A stretch of 64,000 bases of DNA from Caulobacter sp. FWC26 (GCF_002742645.2 NZ_CP033875.1:3822001-3886000), one strand, 5' to 3'. Positions 1-9,683 are shown, numbered from the stretch's first letter. The notes: generated by a model not told the origin, from the letters alone. Made by a program: numbers and translations.

Positions 1-206
1 GGCGGGGTGCCGCGCGGACGGCGGGTCCAGGTCTCGATCGGATAGACCGTCGCGCACTTCATCCACTTGCCGGCCCAGGCGCCGCCGCTTTTCTCGCAGC
101 GATCCTTCGGCCACACCCACATCGCGTGGTAGGCCAGCACGCTGGCGCTGGCCAACAGGAAGATACCGATGAAGATGTACTTCAGGCGGTTGATGGTCTT
201 GTTCAT
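1..206 (-). CDS. Small single-pass membrane protein, unknown function (partial, C-terminus outside window)
   Basis: An open frame starts at the ATG complement at 204-206 and runs off the left edge of the window, giving 68 visible codons. Residues 8-25 (KYIFIGIFLLASASVLAY) form one hydrophobic segment that could be an uncleaved anchor or a signal peptide. After it come a Trp-rich stretch and two cysteines (RCEK and MKCA) about 16 residues apart. Codon use is typical of the neighbours. It is divergent from etfB, with about 200 bp between. I do not recognise a family. Confidence 0.6.
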   Translation of the reverse strand, partial: MNKTINRLKYIFIGIFLLASASVLAYHAMWVWPKDRCEKSGGAWAGKWMKCATVYPIETWTRRPRGTP

Positions 207-413
207 GGCGGCCCCATATCGCTTTTCAGCGCTTAAGGGAATTGTCGCGAGGAGGCCCCCTGGCGACAGACGCCCGCAAAAATCGTACAACCGTTTGAAG
301 CCCGGCGCGTTTTCAGCCTTACGCTTACGCCAAGGGAAACTTGCATTGCGGCGCCGAAACGCTAAGTCGGTGCCCGAGCAGGAGAAACACAAGCCTGGAG
401 GCGGTGGAAACCG

Positions 414-1160
414 ATGAAGGTCCTAGTCCCGGTTAAACGGGTGATCGATTATAACGTGAAGGCCCGCGTGAAGGCGGACCAGACGGGCGTCGACCTGGCG
501 AACGTCAAGATGTCGATGAATCCTTTCTGTGAGATCGCGGTCGAAGAAGCCGTGCGTCTCAAGGAAAAGGGTGTGGCGACCGAGGTCGTCATCGTCAGCA
601 TCGGTCCGGCGCAGGCCCAGGAAACCATCCGTACGGCGCTGGCCATGGGCGGCGACCGCGGGGTGCTGATCACCACCGACGCCGATCCCGAGCCGCTGGC
701 CGTGGCCAAGCTGCTGGCCGCCGTGGTGGCCGAGGAAAACCCGAACCTCGTCCTGATGGGCAAGCAGGCGATCGACGGCGACAACAACGCCGTGGGCCAG
801 ATGCTGTCGGCTCTGCTGGGCTGGCCGCAGGCGACCTATGCCTCGGCGCTCGAAGTCTCGGCCGCCAGCGCCAAGGTCACCCGCGAAGTCGACGGCGGCC
901 TGCAGACGATCGACGTCGATCTGCCGGCCGTGGTCACCGCCGACCTGCGCCTGAACGAGCCGCGCTATGCGTCTCTGCCCAACATCATGAAGGCCAAGAA
1001 GAAGGAGATCGTCAGCAAGACGGTCGCCGACTACGGCGTCGACATCGCGCCGCGCCTGAAGGTCCTGAAGGTCACCGAGCCGCCGAAGCGCTCGGCCGGC
1101 ATCAAGGTCGAGACGGCCGCTGACCTGGTTTCCAAGCTGAACACCGCGGGGGTGCTGTAA
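414..1160 (+). CDS. etfB: Electron transfer flavoprotein subunit beta
   Basis: This is the beta subunit of the EtfAB heterodimer. It takes electrons from acyl-CoA and other dehydrogenases and passes them to ETF-quinone oxidoreductase; the beta subunit binds AMP. The protein is 248 residues, the usual length, and begins [14 protein letters not shown] as in the family. It carries the ETF-beta signature and recognition loop near residue 184 ([19 protein letters not shown]), which docks partner dehydrogenases and whose lysines are methylated in some alphaproteobacteria. A GGAGG sequence lies upstream of the ATG. The stop codon overlaps the etfA start (TAATG), so the two subunits are translationally coupled. 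Confidence 0.97.
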   Translation: MKVLVPVKRVIDYNVKARVKADQTGVDLANVKMSMNPFCEIAVEEAVRLKEKGVATEVVIVSIGPAQAQETIRTALAMGGDRGVLITTDADPEPLAVAKLLAAVVAEENPNLVLMGKQAIDGDNNAVGQMLSALLGWPQATYASALEVSAASAKVTREVDGGLQTIDVDLPAVVTADLRLNEPRYASLPNIMKAKKKEIVSKTVADYGVDIAPRLKVLKVTEPPKRSAGIKVETAADLVSKLNTAGVL

Positions 1161-2101
1161 TGGCTGTTCTCGTCGTCGCCGATAACGACAACGCGCTGCT
1201 GCGCGACGCCACCCACAAGACCGTCACCGCCGCCCTGAAGATCTCGGGCGACGTCGACGTGCTGGTGCTGGGCAAGGGCGCCAAGGCCGTGGCCGACGCC
1301 GCGGCCAAGATCGCCGGCGTCCGCAAGGTGCTGCTGGCCGAGTCCGACGCCCTGGGCCACGGCGTGGCCGAGGCTCAGGCCGACGCCGTGCTGGCCCTGG
1401 CCGGCAATTATGACGCGATCCTGGTTCCGGCCACCTCAGGCGGCAAGAACTACGCCCCGCGCGTCGCCGCCAAGCTGGACGTCGCCCCGATCTCGGACAT
1501 CGTCGACGTGGTCGCCGCCGACACCTTCACGCGTCCGATCTACGCCGGCAACGCCCTGGAGACCGTTCAGTCGAGCGACTCCAAGAAGGTGATCACCGTG
1601 CGTCCGACCGCCTTCGCCGCCGCCGCTGAAGGCGGCTCGGCCTCGGTCGAGACCGTCGGCGGCGCCGACGCTGGCAAGACCCGCTTCGTCAGCGAAGAGA
1701 TGGTCAAGTCCGACCGTCCGGAACTGGCCGCGGCCAAGATCGTCGTCTCGGGCGGTCGCGCCATGGGTTCGGCTGAAGAGTTCCAGCGCGTCATCGAGCC
1801 CCTCGCCGACAAGCTGGGCGCCGCCGTCGGCGCCTCGCGCGCGGCCGTCGACGCCGGCTACGCCCCGAACGACTATCAGGTCGGTCAGACGGGCAAGGTC
1901 GTGGCGCCGCAGCTCTATGTCGCCATCGGCATCTCGGGCGCGATCCAGCACCTGGCCGGCATGAAAGACTCCAAGGTGATCGTCGCGATCAACAAGGACG
2001 CCGACGCGCCGATCTTCCAGGTCGCCGACTTCGGCCTGGTCGCCGACTACAAGACCGCCGTGCCGGAACTGATGGACGCCCTGGCCGCCGTCGGCAAGTA
2101 A
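1160..2101 (+). CDS. etfA: Electron transfer flavoprotein subunit alpha
   Basis: This is the FAD-binding alpha subunit of EtfAB, 313 residues and of normal length. The N-terminal alpha/beta domain is followed by the C-terminal FAD domain (about 190-310). Typical motifs are [29 protein letters not shown] and [12 protein letters not shown], which contact the flavin. The start ATG overlaps the etfB stop by one base. A strong terminator follows directly, so etfBA is a two-gene operon. It supports beta-oxidation and amino-acid catabolism together with dehydrogenases encoded elsewhere. Confidence 0.97.
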   Translation: MAVLVVADNDNALLRDATHKTVTAALKISGDVDVLVLGKGAKAVADAAAKIAGVRKVLLAESDALGHGVAEAQADAVLALAGNYDAILVPATSGGKNYAPRVAAKLDVAPISDIVDVVAADTFTRPIYAGNALETVQSSDSKKVITVRPTAFAAAAEGGSASVETVGGADAGKTRFVSEEMVKSDRPELAAAKIVVSGGRAMGSAEEFQRVIEPLADKLGAAVGASRAAVDAGYAPNDYQVGQTGKVVAPQLYVAIGISGAIQHLAGMKDSKVIVAINKDADAPIFQVADFGLVADYKTAVPELMDALAAVGK

Positions 2102-2131
2102 GCCACCGGTCGACAGACGCATAAACGCGAA

Positions 2132-2160
2132 AGGCCCGGAGGCGACTCCGGGCCTTTTTG
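2132..2160 (+). terminator. Rho-independent terminator of etfBA
   Basis: A 9-bp perfect stem (AGGCCCGGA at 2132-2140 and TCCGGGCCT at 2147-2155) with a six-base loop is followed by a run of T, 31 bases after the etfA stop. Confidence 0.9.
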
Positions 2161-2185
2161 CTGGACCCTAGACCTCGGAAGCCCT

Positions 2186-3949
2186 TTGCAACCTGTGCGG
2201 GCGCAGGTAGGAAACGACTTTAGTCGAGTTTCCAGGACCTCGGTCGCCTTGCCCAGATTCGCCGAATGGCTGGACCAGGATGTCACCACGGTGACGGCGC
2301 GCAGCCTCCCGACCCTGGGCGTGCGTCTGGTCATCTGCGCGGCGACGGCGCTGCTCTATGCGTTCGCGATCGACCTGAACGGCGGCCTGCTGTGGGGCCT
2401 GGCCGTGGCCAGCGCCGAGGCGGCGGTGTTCATCTGCAGCAGCCCCCAGCGCGCCGAGCGCAAGATCAGCCACGGCCAGCGCCTGGCCTATGTGGCGGCC
2501 GTCATCTGGATGAACATCGTCTGGTGGGCGTTGGCGATCATGCTGTGGCGTCAGGAGCACCCCGCCCTGCGGCTCTCGGCTCTCTGCGTGGTCTGCGCCT
2601 TCCTGGTTCACGCCCAGGCCTTCACGGCGCGCTCCAAGACCCTGCTGCTGATCATCGGCGGCGGGTCCGCGACGGTGTTGCTGGTGATGTGCGGCGTGAT
2701 GAACGACTTCCCGCCCGCCGAGCGCCTGGTGCTATGCGCGTCGGTCCTGATCCTGCTGACCTATACGGCCAAGGCCGCCCAGACCAACGGTCAGCAGGGC
2801 CGCGCCCTGGAGCTGGCCAAGAGCCAGGCCGAGGCCGCCAGCCAGGCCAAGTCCGAGTTCCTGGCCTTGATGAGCCACGAGCTGCGCACGCCGCTGAACG
2901 GGATGCTGGGCCTGTCGCAGGCCCTGAAGCTGGAGCCGCTGGAGCCCGGTGAGCGCGAACAGGTCGAACTTCTGGAAGAGTCGGGCCGCACCCTGCTGGC
3001 CCTGCTCAACGACGTGCTCGACATGGCCAAGATCGAAGCCGGCAAGCTGGAGATCGCCCCCGCTCAGGAGGATCTTGGGCGACTGGCTGAGCGGGTCGTG
3101 CGGATCCACCAGGCTCAGGCGCGCGAGAAGGCGACGGAGATCACGCTGGACGTCGACCCGGCCCTGCCCCGCGCCCTGCTGTTCGATCCGCTGCGGGTGC
3201 GCCAATGCCTGGCCAACCTGGTCTCGAACGCGGTGAAGTTCACACCCGCCGGCCAGATCCGGGTCCGCGTCAGCTGCGAGGCGGGCGACGAGCCCGACCG
3301 GATGCTGGCCAAGATCGTCGTCTCCGACACCGGTGTCGGCATGAGTCCGACCGTGCTGGCCAGGATCTTCAAGCCGTTCGAGCAGGCCGACCCCACCGTC
3401 GCCCAGCGCACCGGCGGCACGGGCCTTGGCCTCAACATCACCCGGCGCCTGGCCCAGATGATGGGCGGCTCGGTCACCGTCCGCAGCACCGAAGGCAAGG
3501 GCTCGACCTTCACCCTGACCTTCGCGTGCGGCGTGCCGACCGTCACCGCCGTGCAGACCATCGCCGGTCTCGGCGGCGACAAACCACTCCGGTTGCTGGC
3601 GGTCGACGACTATGCGGTCAACCGCAAGGTCATCGCCATGATGCTGGGCCCGCTGGGCTGCGAGATCGTCGAGGCCGACGATGGCCGGCAGGCTCTCGAT
3701 ATCCTGGCCGAGCGCGAGGTCGACGTGGTGCTGCTGGACTTCAACATGCCCGTCATGGGCGGCCTGGAGGCGACGCGCCGCATCCGCGCCGACGATCGCT
3801 GGCGCAAGCTGCCGATCGTCTGCCTGACCGCCGGAATGATGGACGAGGAACGCGCCGCCGCGTCCGCTGCGGGCATGGACGCCTTCATCGAGAAGCCAAT
3901 CGAGATGTCGACCCTGGTGACGACGATCACGCGGCTGGGGCGGCGCTGA
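2186..3949 (+). CDS. Membrane-bound hybrid sensor histidine kinase/response regulator
   Basis: This is a hybrid two-component kinase. Residues about 45-210 form roughly six membrane segments with no clear periplasmic sensor, so the signal may be intramembrane. The HisKA domain has [15 protein letters not shown] with the phospho-acceptor at His231. The ATPase domain has [19 protein letters not shown] and GGTGLGL. A C-terminal receiver (about 470-587) has VDDYAVNRK, the acceptor Asp in [11 protein letters not shown], and FIEKP. The upstream-most start is TTG at 2186. A later TTG near 2250 (LPRFAEWL) is also plausible, because no good ribosome binding site marks the first. The signal and partners are unknown. 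Confidence 0.9.
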   Translation: MQPVRAQVGNDFSRVSRTSVALPRFAEWLDQDVTTVTARSLPTLGVRLVICAATALLYAFAIDLNGGLLWGLAVASAEAAVFICSSPQRAERKISHGQRLAYVAAVIWMNIVWWALAIMLWRQEHPALRLSALCVVCAFLVHAQAFTARSKTLLLIIGGGSATVLLVMCGVMNDFPPAERLVLCASVLILLTYTAKAAQTNGQQGRALELAKSQAEAASQAKSEFLALMSHELRTPLNGMLGLSQALKLEPLEPGEREQVELLEESGRTLLALLNDVLDMAKIEAGKLEIAPAQEDLGRLAERVVRIHQAQAREKATEITLDVDPALPRALLFDPLRVRQCLANLVSNAVKFTPAGQIRVRVSCEAGDEPDRMLAKIVVSDTGVGMSPTVLARIFKPFEQADPTVAQRTGGTGLGLNITRRLAQMMGGSVTVRSTEGKGSTFTLTFACGVPTVTAVQTIAGLGGDKPLRLLAVDDYAVNRKVIAMMLGPLGCEIVEADDGRQALDILAEREVDVVLLDFNMPVMGGLEATRRIRADDRWRKLPIVCLTAGMMDEERAAASAAGMDAFIEKPIEMSTLVTTITRLGRR

Positions 3950-3960
3950 GGCCCCGACGA

Positions 3961-3994
3961 AATAGCCCGGCGGAACGATCCGCCGGGCTATTTG
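3961..3994. terminator. Bidirectional terminator between the hybrid kinase and efp
   Basis: An 11-bp stem (AGCCCGGCGGA / TCCGCCGGGCT) with a four-base loop is flanked by AAAT and ATTTG. It lies between the convergent ends of the kinase gene and efp and can serve both strands. Confidence 0.85.
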
Positions 3995-4017
3995 TCTGTA
4001 CGACGCTTGAAGGACGC

Positions 4018-4584
4018 TTAGTCCTTGGCGCGTTCCACGTAAGAGCCGTCTTCGGTCAGGATGACGACCTTGGTGCCGGCGGTGATATACGGCGGGACGG
4101 TGGTCTTGACGCCGTTGCTGAGCACGGCCGGCTTGTAGGACGACGACGCGGTCTGGCCCTTCACCGACGGTTCGGTGTCGACGATCTCGAGGACCACCGT
4201 GCGCGGCAGGTCGATGGCGATCGGCACGTCGTTGTGGGTCGACAGGATGACGGTCATGCCTTCCTGCAGGTAGGGCGCGGCGTCGCCGATCACTTCTTCG
4301 GTGGCCACGAGCTGGTCGTAGGTTTCCGGGTTCATGAAGTGGTAGCCGTCACCGTCGCTGTACAGGAAGGTGTGGTTGCGGTCGTCGACGAAGGCGCGCT
4401 CGACCTGCTCGGTCGTGCGATAGCGCTCCGAAACCTTCACGCCGTCCGAGATGCGGCGCATGTTCAGCTGGGTCACCGGGGTGCCCTTGCCGGGGTGGAT
4501 GTTTTCGGCGCTCAGGACGACATAGAGCTTGCCGTCCATGTCGACGACAGAGCCTTTGCGGAGCGAGCTGGCTGCGACCTTCAC
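4018..4584 (-). CDS. efp: Elongation factor P
   Basis: EF-P relieves ribosomes stalled at polyproline by entering the E site. The protein is 188 residues, the family length. It has the KOW-like N-domain and two OB domains; the C-terminal domain shows [19 protein letters not shown]. The loop that receives the beta-lysine modification reads IHPGKGTP, with the target lysine at position 33, equivalent to Lys34 of E. coli. The modification ligase epmA is divergent at 4705 and the aminomutase epmB lies about 3 kb away. That indicates the beta-lysylation route rather than rhamnosylation, which needs an arginine at this site. Confidence 0.97.
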   Translation of the reverse strand: MKVAASSLRKGSVVDMDGKLYVVLSAENIHPGKGTPVTQLNMRRISDGVKVSERYRTTEQVERAFVDDRNHTFLYSDGDGYHFMNPETYDQLVATEEVIGDAAPYLQEGMTVILSTHNDVPIAIDLPRTVVLEIVDTEPSVKGQTASSSYKPAVLSNGVKTTVPPYITAGTKVVILTEDGSYVERAKD

Positions 4585-4704
4585 GTAGTTACGTTCCTTG
4601 GATGAAAGCGCGCGCGAGGCCGCGGGCGCGTTCGTGCTATTGATCCGTGAGCGCCCTCGTATAGCGAAAGGGCCGAAATCTCCAGCCTCTTCGGTTTTGC
4701 AGCC

Positions 4705-5751
4705 TTGTCCCTAGCTTCCTCCACCTGGTGGCGCGCCAGCGTCCACGCCGACCGCCGGCCGTTCCTGCTGGCCCGCAACCGCATCACCAAGGCCTTCCGC
4801 GCCTGGTTCGAGGCGGAAGGCTTCGAGGAGGTCGAGGCTGCGGCCCTGCAGGTCTCGCCCGGCAACGAGGCGCATCTGCACGCCTTCGCCACGCAGGCCC
4901 TGACCATCGCGGGCGAGGCCAGTCCGCTCTATCTGCACACCTCGCCGGAGTTCGCCTGCAAGAAGCTCTTGGCGGCCGGCGAGGAGAAGATCTTCAGCCT
5001 GGGCAAGGTGTGGCGCAATCGCGAGCGCGGGCCGCTGCACCATCCAGAGTTCACCATGCTGGAATGGTACCGGGCCGGCGCCCCCTACCAGACCCTGATG
5101 GAAGACTGCGCGAGCCTGCTGGCCCTGGCCGCGCAGACGGCGGGAACGACGCGCTTCGAGTTCCGGGGCATGTCCTGCGATCCGTTCGCCGCACCGGAGC
5201 GCCTGTCGGTGGCCGAGGCTTTTCAGCGGCACGCGGGGGTCGACCTGCTGGCCAGCGTAGCGAATGACGGCTCGACCGACCGCGACGCCCTGGCGGACGA
5301 AGCCCGCAAGGCGGCAATTCGCGTCGCCGAGGACGACAGCTGGGCCGACATCTTCAGCCGCATCATCGTCGAGAAGGTCGAGCCGCGCCTGGGCGAAGGC
5401 CGGGCGACCATCCTCTGCGAATACCCGATCAGCGAGGCCGCCCTGGCCCGCCCCAAGGACGCCGACCCGCGCGTGGCCGAACGCTTCGAGCTCTATGCCT
5501 GCGGGGTGGAGTTGGCCAACGCCTTTGGCGAACTGACCGACCCTGTCGAGCAGCGCCGCCGGTTCCTGATCGAGATGGATGAGAAGGCGCGGATCTACGG
5601 CGAGCGCTACCCGATCGACGAGGACTTCCTGGCGGCGCTGGAGCACATGCCGCAGGCGTCCGGCTCGGCGCTGGGCTTCGACCGGCTGGTGCTGCTGGCC
5701 ACCGGCGCGCGGCGGATCGAGGACGTGGTCTGGACGCCGGTGGCGGACTGA
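4705..5751 (+). CDS. epmA: EF-P--(R)-beta-lysine ligase (truncated lysyl-tRNA synthetase homologue)
   Basis: EpmA (GenX/PoxA/YjeA) attaches (R)-beta-lysine to the conserved lysine of EF-P. At 348 residues it is a class II synthetase catalytic core without the N-terminal anticodon-binding OB domain of LysRS, which identifies the family. Motif 2 is visible as [19 protein letters not shown] and motif 3 as [15 protein letters not shown] near the C-terminus. The start is taken as TTG at 4705. It is divergent from efp with about 120 bp between, so the modifier and its substrate may share a promoter region. Clustering with epmB supports the assignment. Confidence 0.95.
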   Translation: MSLASSTWWRASVHADRRPFLLARNRITKAFRAWFEAEGFEEVEAAALQVSPGNEAHLHAFATQALTIAGEASPLYLHTSPEFACKKLLAAGEEKIFSLGKVWRNRERGPLHHPEFTMLEWYRAGAPYQTLMEDCASLLALAAQTAGTTRFEFRGMSCDPFAAPERLSVAEAFQRHAGVDLLASVANDGSTDRDALADEARKAAIRVAEDDSWADIFSRIIVEKVEPRLGEGRATILCEYPISEAALARPKDADPRVAERFELYACGVELANAFGELTDPVEQRRRFLIEMDEKARIYGERYPIDEDFLAALEHMPQASGSALGFDRLVLLATGARRIEDVVWTPVAD

Positions 5752-5782
5752 GACTCGCGCCGAAAATTTTGCATACCCCTCT

Positions 5783-5803
5783 TGCGAATTGCACGCGTTC
5801 GCA
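5783..5803. promoter_or_regulatory. Inverted repeat TGCGAA-N9-TTCGCA
   Basis: TGCGAA at 5783-5788 and TTCGCA at 5798-5803 form a perfect six-base inverted repeat. It sits in the 220-bp gap between epmA and the small-protein/TerB operon, and could be a regulator site for that operon. No regulator is known. Confidence 0.3.
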
Positions 5804-5971
5804 CAAAATGCAGACAGCGGGCCGGGCCCCTCTGACGATTTCGACGCCCCCACGTCGAACGTGATGTCGGACCGCATCGGGTGCGCTCGATGTCGGGTCC
5901 TGGCGGCTTACCCTCTCGCCATCCCCTCTCCCGCCGTCGGGCGCGCCCCTTCTGAACAGAGGAGCTGGCGC

Positions 5972-6157
5972 TTGCCCCTTTTGACCGCCCGACAGATTCG
6001 CGCCGAGATCGCGCGGCTGACATTGACCTTGCACGAAGAAGCCCGGAAGCCCGAGCCGGATCGCAGCCTGATGCGGCTGTGGGACCTGCGTCGCGAACGC
6101 CTGAAGGAACAGCTCTGGACGGCGGAGATGAACGCCACCGCCGCACGGTGGCGGTGA
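5972..6157 (+). CDS. Small basic/helical protein of unknown function (61 aa)
   Basis: The frame opens with TTG at 5972, eight bases after a strong AGAGGAG ribosome binding site (5957-5963). It encodes 61 residues rich in Arg, Glu and Leu, starting PLLTARQIRAEIARL and containing RLWDLRRERLKEQLW, so it is probably all-helical. The stop overlaps the start of the next gene (GTGA), a sign of translational coupling with the TerB-like protein. I recognise no family. The ribosome binding site, coupling and codon use argue that it is real. Confidence 0.6.
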   Translation: MPLLTARQIRAEIARLTLTLHEEARKPEPDRSLMRLWDLRRERLKEQLWTAEMNATAARWR

Positions 6158-6552
6158 TACTCGCGCCCGGACCTGACGACCGCCGTCAGCAGATCGACGC
6201 CCTGGTCGCCGCCTGCGTGCTGATCGCCCAGGTCGACGGGGCGGTGACGCCCGACGAGCGCAGCCGCATGGTCGAGCGCCTGAAGTCGCAGCCCTTGCTG
6301 GAAGGGCTGGAGCTGGAGACCGCGCTGCAAGCCTTCGAGGCCCTGGACGCCCGCTTCGACGCCCGGCCCGAGGAGACCTGGGTCGAGGCCGAGATGATGA
6401 TCCGCCGCCTGAAGGGGCGCGCCGAAGCCGAGGCCGTGGCCTCCGCCGCCGTGGCGGTCTCGATCGACGGGGGACTGGAAGCCGAGGAACGCACGGCCGT
6501 GCTCGACATCTGCGCCTGGCTGGACGTCAGCCCCCTACGGGTTCTGCCGTAG
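6154..6552 (+). CDS. TerB-like (tellurite resistance TerB family) protein
   Basis: About 132 residues in the all-helical TerB/DjlA-N fold. Two acidic loops typical of the family are visible, VDGAVTPDERSRM and IDGGLEAEERTAV, each following a hydrophobic helix (ALVAACVLIAQ and AVASAAVAVS). TerB-like domains bind metal or act as adaptors in stress-response proteins; a direct role in tellurite resistance cannot be inferred from one domain. The start is taken as GTG at 6154, overlapping the stop of the upstream small gene; GTG at 6148 is the alternative. The two genes form an operon. Confidence 0.8.
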   Translation: MILAPGPDDRRQQIDALVAACVLIAQVDGAVTPDERSRMVERLKSQPLLEGLELETALQAFEALDARFDARPEETWVEAEMMIRRLKGRAEAEAVASAAVAVSIDGGLEAEERTAVLDICAWLDVSPLRVLP

Positions 6553-6587
6553 AGGCCGAATTCAATCCGCACTGATCATTTTCTGGT

Positions 6588-6707
6588 GTCATCCCGGCCG
6601 GACCCCGGCCTTGAGCCGGGGGGAGAGCCGGGGCCCAGGGGGGTGAAGGCGCGCGGCGCTTGCGGCCCCTGGATCCCGGATAGCCTCTACGAGGCTTCCG
6701 GGACGAC
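6588..6707. repeat. Intergenic palindromic repeat (GTCATCCCGG type)
   Basis: A 120-bp imperfect palindrome begins GTCATCCCGG and ends CCGGGACGAC. Inside are nested inverted arms around GGGGCCCAGG and GGCCCCTGG. It fills most of the 293-bp gap between the terB-like gene and the VIT gene and has no coding character. A similar element lies at 54532-54638, and a compact hairpin of related sequence at 61875-61911. Confidence 0.75.
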
Positions 6708-6845
6708 AAGAGGTTTGGTTCTTGCCGTACCCGCGGACTTTGTCGCCGTCATGGGGTCCAGACCTGAGCACATTGAACTTGCTTGACGCGGATCAAGGCC
6801 GCGCATCCTGCTCCGATCCAGAGTGCTGTGAACAGAGAGCAACAG

Positions 6846-7547
6846 ATGACCCGTTTGAAGGCCCACGTCGAACGCCACGCCGTTTCGCGCATCGGCTGGC
6901 TCCGCGCCGCCGTGCTGGGCGCCAATGACGGCATCGTCTCGACCGCCTCGCTGGTGGTCGGGGTGGCGGCGGCCGAGGCCACGCGGGGTCCGATCCTGCT
7001 GGCCGCCAGCGCCGGTCTGGTGGCCGGGGCCATGTCGATGGCGGCCGGCGAATATGTGTCGGTCGCCTCGCAGGCCGACAGCGAGGCCGCAGACCTCGCC
7101 CGCGAGCGCAAGGAACTGGAAATCCAGCCCGAGGAAGAGCTGGAGGAGATGACCGCCATCTATGTGGCGCGGGGCCTGACGCCCGATCTCGCGCGGCAGG
7201 TCGCCGAACAGCTGAACGCCGGCGACGCCCTGGCCGCCCACGCCCGCGACGAGCTGGGCATCTCCGAGCACGTCACCGCGCGGCCCGTGCAGGCGGCCCT
7301 GACCTCTGCCTCGACCTTCGCGGTCGGGGCGGCCATGCCGCTGCTGGTGTCGATGCTGGCGCCCTTGCCGGTGATCATCCCGACCATCTCGGTCGCCACC
7401 CTGGTGTTCCTGGCGGTCTTGGGGTGGCTGGGCGCCTGGGCGGGCGGCGCCAGTCCCTGGAAGCCGATGCTGCGCGTCACGTTCTGGGGCGCCCTGGCCT
7501 TGGGGGTGACCGCCGTGATCGGCAAGCTGTTCGGGGCGGTCGTCTAG
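6846..7547 (+). CDS. VIT1/CCC1-type membrane transporter (iron/manganese)
   Basis: This 233-residue protein of the VIT family exports or stores Fe2+/Mn2+. The N-terminal part shows the family motif AAVLGANDGIVSTASLVVGVAAA, then AGAMSMAAGEYVSVASQADSE. Next comes a cytoplasmic acidic helical region (about 85-150, ERKELEIQPEEELEEM) equivalent to the metal-binding helices. Three further membrane segments close the protein. The ATG at 6846, after an AGAGAG sequence, is preferred over an in-frame upstream start at 6783. The metal specificity is inferred from the family only. Confidence 0.88.
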   Translation: MTRLKAHVERHAVSRIGWLRAAVLGANDGIVSTASLVVGVAAAEATRGPILLAASAGLVAGAMSMAAGEYVSVASQADSEAADLARERKELEIQPEEELEEMTAIYVARGLTPDLARQVAEQLNAGDALAAHARDELGISEHVTARPVQAALTSASTFAVGAAMPLLVSMLAPLPVIIPTISVATLVFLAVLGWLGAWAGGASPWKPMLRVTFWGALALGVTAVIGKLFGAVV

Positions 7548-7552
7548 GGGCC

Positions 7553-8632
7553 CTGTTTGCGTCGCGGCGGAAAATCCCGCATATCCCCGCGCCTCATGCC
7601 CCCGCCAAGACCCTTCGCGACGTCCGGTCCCTGACCGAGGCCGGGCTGGTCCCGTCCGAGCGCCTGCCGGCGCTGGAGACGGTGGCCGCGCGCTATGCGG
7701 TGACGATCACCCCGGCCATGGCCGCGCTGATCGAGACCCGCGACGAGAACGACCCCATCGCACGGCAGTTCATCCCCTCCCCCGAGGAGCTGGTGTCCAG
7801 CCCCGGCGAGGACGGCGACCCGATCGGCGACGCCGCCCACAGCCCGATCGAGGGGATCGTCCACCGCTATCCCGACCGGGTGCTGTTAAAGCCCACCCAC
7901 ACCTGCGCGGTCTATTGCCGGTTCTGCTTCCGGCGCGAGATGGTCGGCCCCGAGGGGCTGTCCAACCTGACTCCGGACCAGCTGGACGCGGCCTTCGCCT
8001 ATATCGCCGCGCACCCGGAGATCTGGGAGGTGATCGTCACCGGCGGCGATCCGCTGGTGCTGTCGCCCCGGCGCCTGGCCGACCTGATGGACCGGCTGGA
8101 GGCGATCGACCACGTCAAGATCGTGCGCTTCCACACCCGCGTTCCCGCCGTCGATCCCGACGCGGTGACGCCCGAGCTGGTGGCCGCGCTGAAACGCTCG
8201 TCGAAGGCGGTCTATGTCGCGCTGCACGCCAACCACGCCCGCGAGCTGACCCCCGCCGCCCGCGCCGCCTGCGCGCGGATCGTCGACGCCGGAATTCCCA
8301 TGGTCAGCCAGACGGTGCTGCTGCGCGGGGTCAATGACAACGCCCAGACCCTGGCCGACCTGATGCGCGCCTTCGTGGAGACGCGGATCAAACCGTACTA
8401 CCTGCACCATGGCGATCTGGCGCCGGGCACCGCGCATCTGCGGACCACGGTCGCCGAGGGTCAGGCGATCATGCGCGCCCTGCGCGGGACGCTCTCAGGC
8501 CTGGCCCAGCCGACCTACGTGCTCGACATCCCCGGCGGCCACGGCAAGGTTCCGGTCGGCCCCACCTACCTCGCCGAGGGTGCGGTGGAGACGCCGGACG
8601 GCGACGCGCGGCCCTATCCGCCCACGCCCTGA
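7553..8632 (+). CDS. epmB: EF-P beta-lysylation aminomutase (lysine 2,3-aminomutase family, radical SAM)
   Basis: EpmB converts L-lysine to (R)-beta-lysine for EF-P modification. The radical-SAM cluster motif CAVYCRFC (CxxxCxxC) is followed by FRREMVG. GGDPLVLSP and the PLP-site region DIPGGHGKVPVG near the C-terminus are typical of the KamA/EpmB family. The start is uncertain: between the VIT stop (7545-7547) and the conserved N-terminus (LRDVRSLTEAGLVP) the frame has no ATG, GTG or TTG. I place it at CTG 7553, giving 359 residues, near the family's ~340. GTG at 7682 would remove conserved sequence. The gene directly follows the VIT gene. Confidence 0.88.
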   Translation: MFASRRKIPHIPAPHAPAKTLRDVRSLTEAGLVPSERLPALETVAARYAVTITPAMAALIETRDENDPIARQFIPSPEELVSSPGEDGDPIGDAAHSPIEGIVHRYPDRVLLKPTHTCAVYCRFCFRREMVGPEGLSNLTPDQLDAAFAYIAAHPEIWEVIVTGGDPLVLSPRRLADLMDRLEAIDHVKIVRFHTRVPAVDPDAVTPELVAALKRSSKAVYVALHANHARELTPAARAACARIVDAGIPMVSQTVLLRGVNDNAQTLADLMRAFVETRIKPYYLHHGDLAPGTAHLRTTVAEGQAIMRALRGTLSGLAQPTYVLDIPGGHGKVPVGPTYLAEGAVETPDGDARPYPPTP

Positions 8633-8770
8633 CGACGCCAGGGCGCCCCCGCCCCGTTGCGACGCAGCAAAGCCTTGGCGAGGCCATGGTTTCTCGTGCT
8701 AGAAAAGTCGTCACAACAGATGGCCCGGACTGTGGCGTTCGGCGCGAATTCAAGCGAAGGCTTGGCTTTT

Positions 8771-9649
8771 ATGAGTGAAATCAAGACGGTCGGCGTGATC
8801 GGCGCCGGCCAGATGGGGTCGGGCATCGCGCATGTCGTCGCCCTGGGCGGCTATGACGTACGGCTTCACGACATCTCGCGCGAGCGGATCGACGCCGGCA
8901 TCGCCATCATCGAGAAGAACATGGCTCGCCAGGTCGGCCGTGGGATCATCGACGACGCGGCGATGAAGGCGGCCCTGGCCCGCATCCAGCCCGCCGAGGG
9001 CCTGGAAGCCGTCGGCGCCACGGACCTGGCCATCGAGGCGGCGACCGAGAACGAGGAGGTCAAGAAATCGATCTTCCGCAGCCTGCAGCCGCACCTGAAG
9101 CCCGACACGCTGCTGGCCTCCAACACCTCGTCGATCTCGATCACGCGCCTGGCCTCGTCCACGGACCGGCCCGAGCGCTTCATCGGCCTGCACTTCATGA
9201 ACCCGGTGCCGCTGATGAAGCTGGTGGAGATCATCCGCGGCATCGCCACGGATGTCCCGACCTACGAGACCGCCGTGAACTTCGCCCAGTCGCTGGGCAA
9301 GATCACCAGCAACGCCGAAGACTTCCCCGCCTTCATCGTCAACCGCGTGCTGGTGCCGATGATCAACGAGGCGATCTACACCCTGTACGAAGGGGTCGGC
9401 ACGGTCGACGCCATCGACACGGCGATGAAGCTGGGCGCCAACCACCCGATGGGCCCGCTGGAGCTGGGCGACTTCATCGGCCTGGACACCGTGCTCAGCA
9501 TCATGAACGTGCTGCACGAGGGCCTGGCCGACAGCAAGTACCGCCCCTGCCCGCTGCTGGTGAAGTATGTCGAGGCCGGCTGGCTGGGCAAGAAGACCGG
9601 ACGCGGCTTCTACGACTATCGAGGCGAGACGCCGGTCCCCACGCGCTGA
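8771..9649 (+). CDS. hbd: 3-hydroxybutyryl-CoA dehydrogenase
   Basis: It oxidises (S)-3-hydroxybutyryl-CoA to acetoacetyl-CoA with NAD(P), in short-chain fatty acid and polyhydroxybutyrate metabolism. The 292-residue single-domain form carries the Rossmann motif GVIGAGQMGSGIAHV at the N-terminus. HFMNPVPLMKLVEI holds the catalytic His, and FIVNRVLVPMINEAI and GLDTVLSIM sit in the C-terminal dimerisation domain. ATG at 8771 is chosen, because the frame's upstream extension to 8657 has no family similarity. A terminator follows. Its electrons could reach the ETF/respiratory chain, but it is a separate transcription unit from etfBA. Confidence 0.95.
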   Translation: MSEIKTVGVIGAGQMGSGIAHVVALGGYDVRLHDISRERIDAGIAIIEKNMARQVGRGIIDDAAMKAALARIQPAEGLEAVGATDLAIEAATENEEVKKSIFRSLQPHLKPDTLLASNTSSISITRLASSTDRPERFIGLHFMNPVPLMKLVEIIRGIATDVPTYETAVNFAQSLGKITSNAEDFPAFIVNRVLVPMINEAIYTLYEGVGTVDAIDTAMKLGANHPMGPLELGDFIGLDTVLSIMNVLHEGLADSKYRPCPLLVKYVEAGWLGKKTGRGFYDYRGETPVPTR

Positions 9650-9683
9650 CCGGACTTCAACACCGCGATCTCTGAAGAGAATC

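Noticed and set aside
169..417. 82-codon open frame before etfB
   Set aside because: No ribosome binding site or family resemblance; it overlaps the start of the divergent membrane-protein gene and is basic low-quality sequence.
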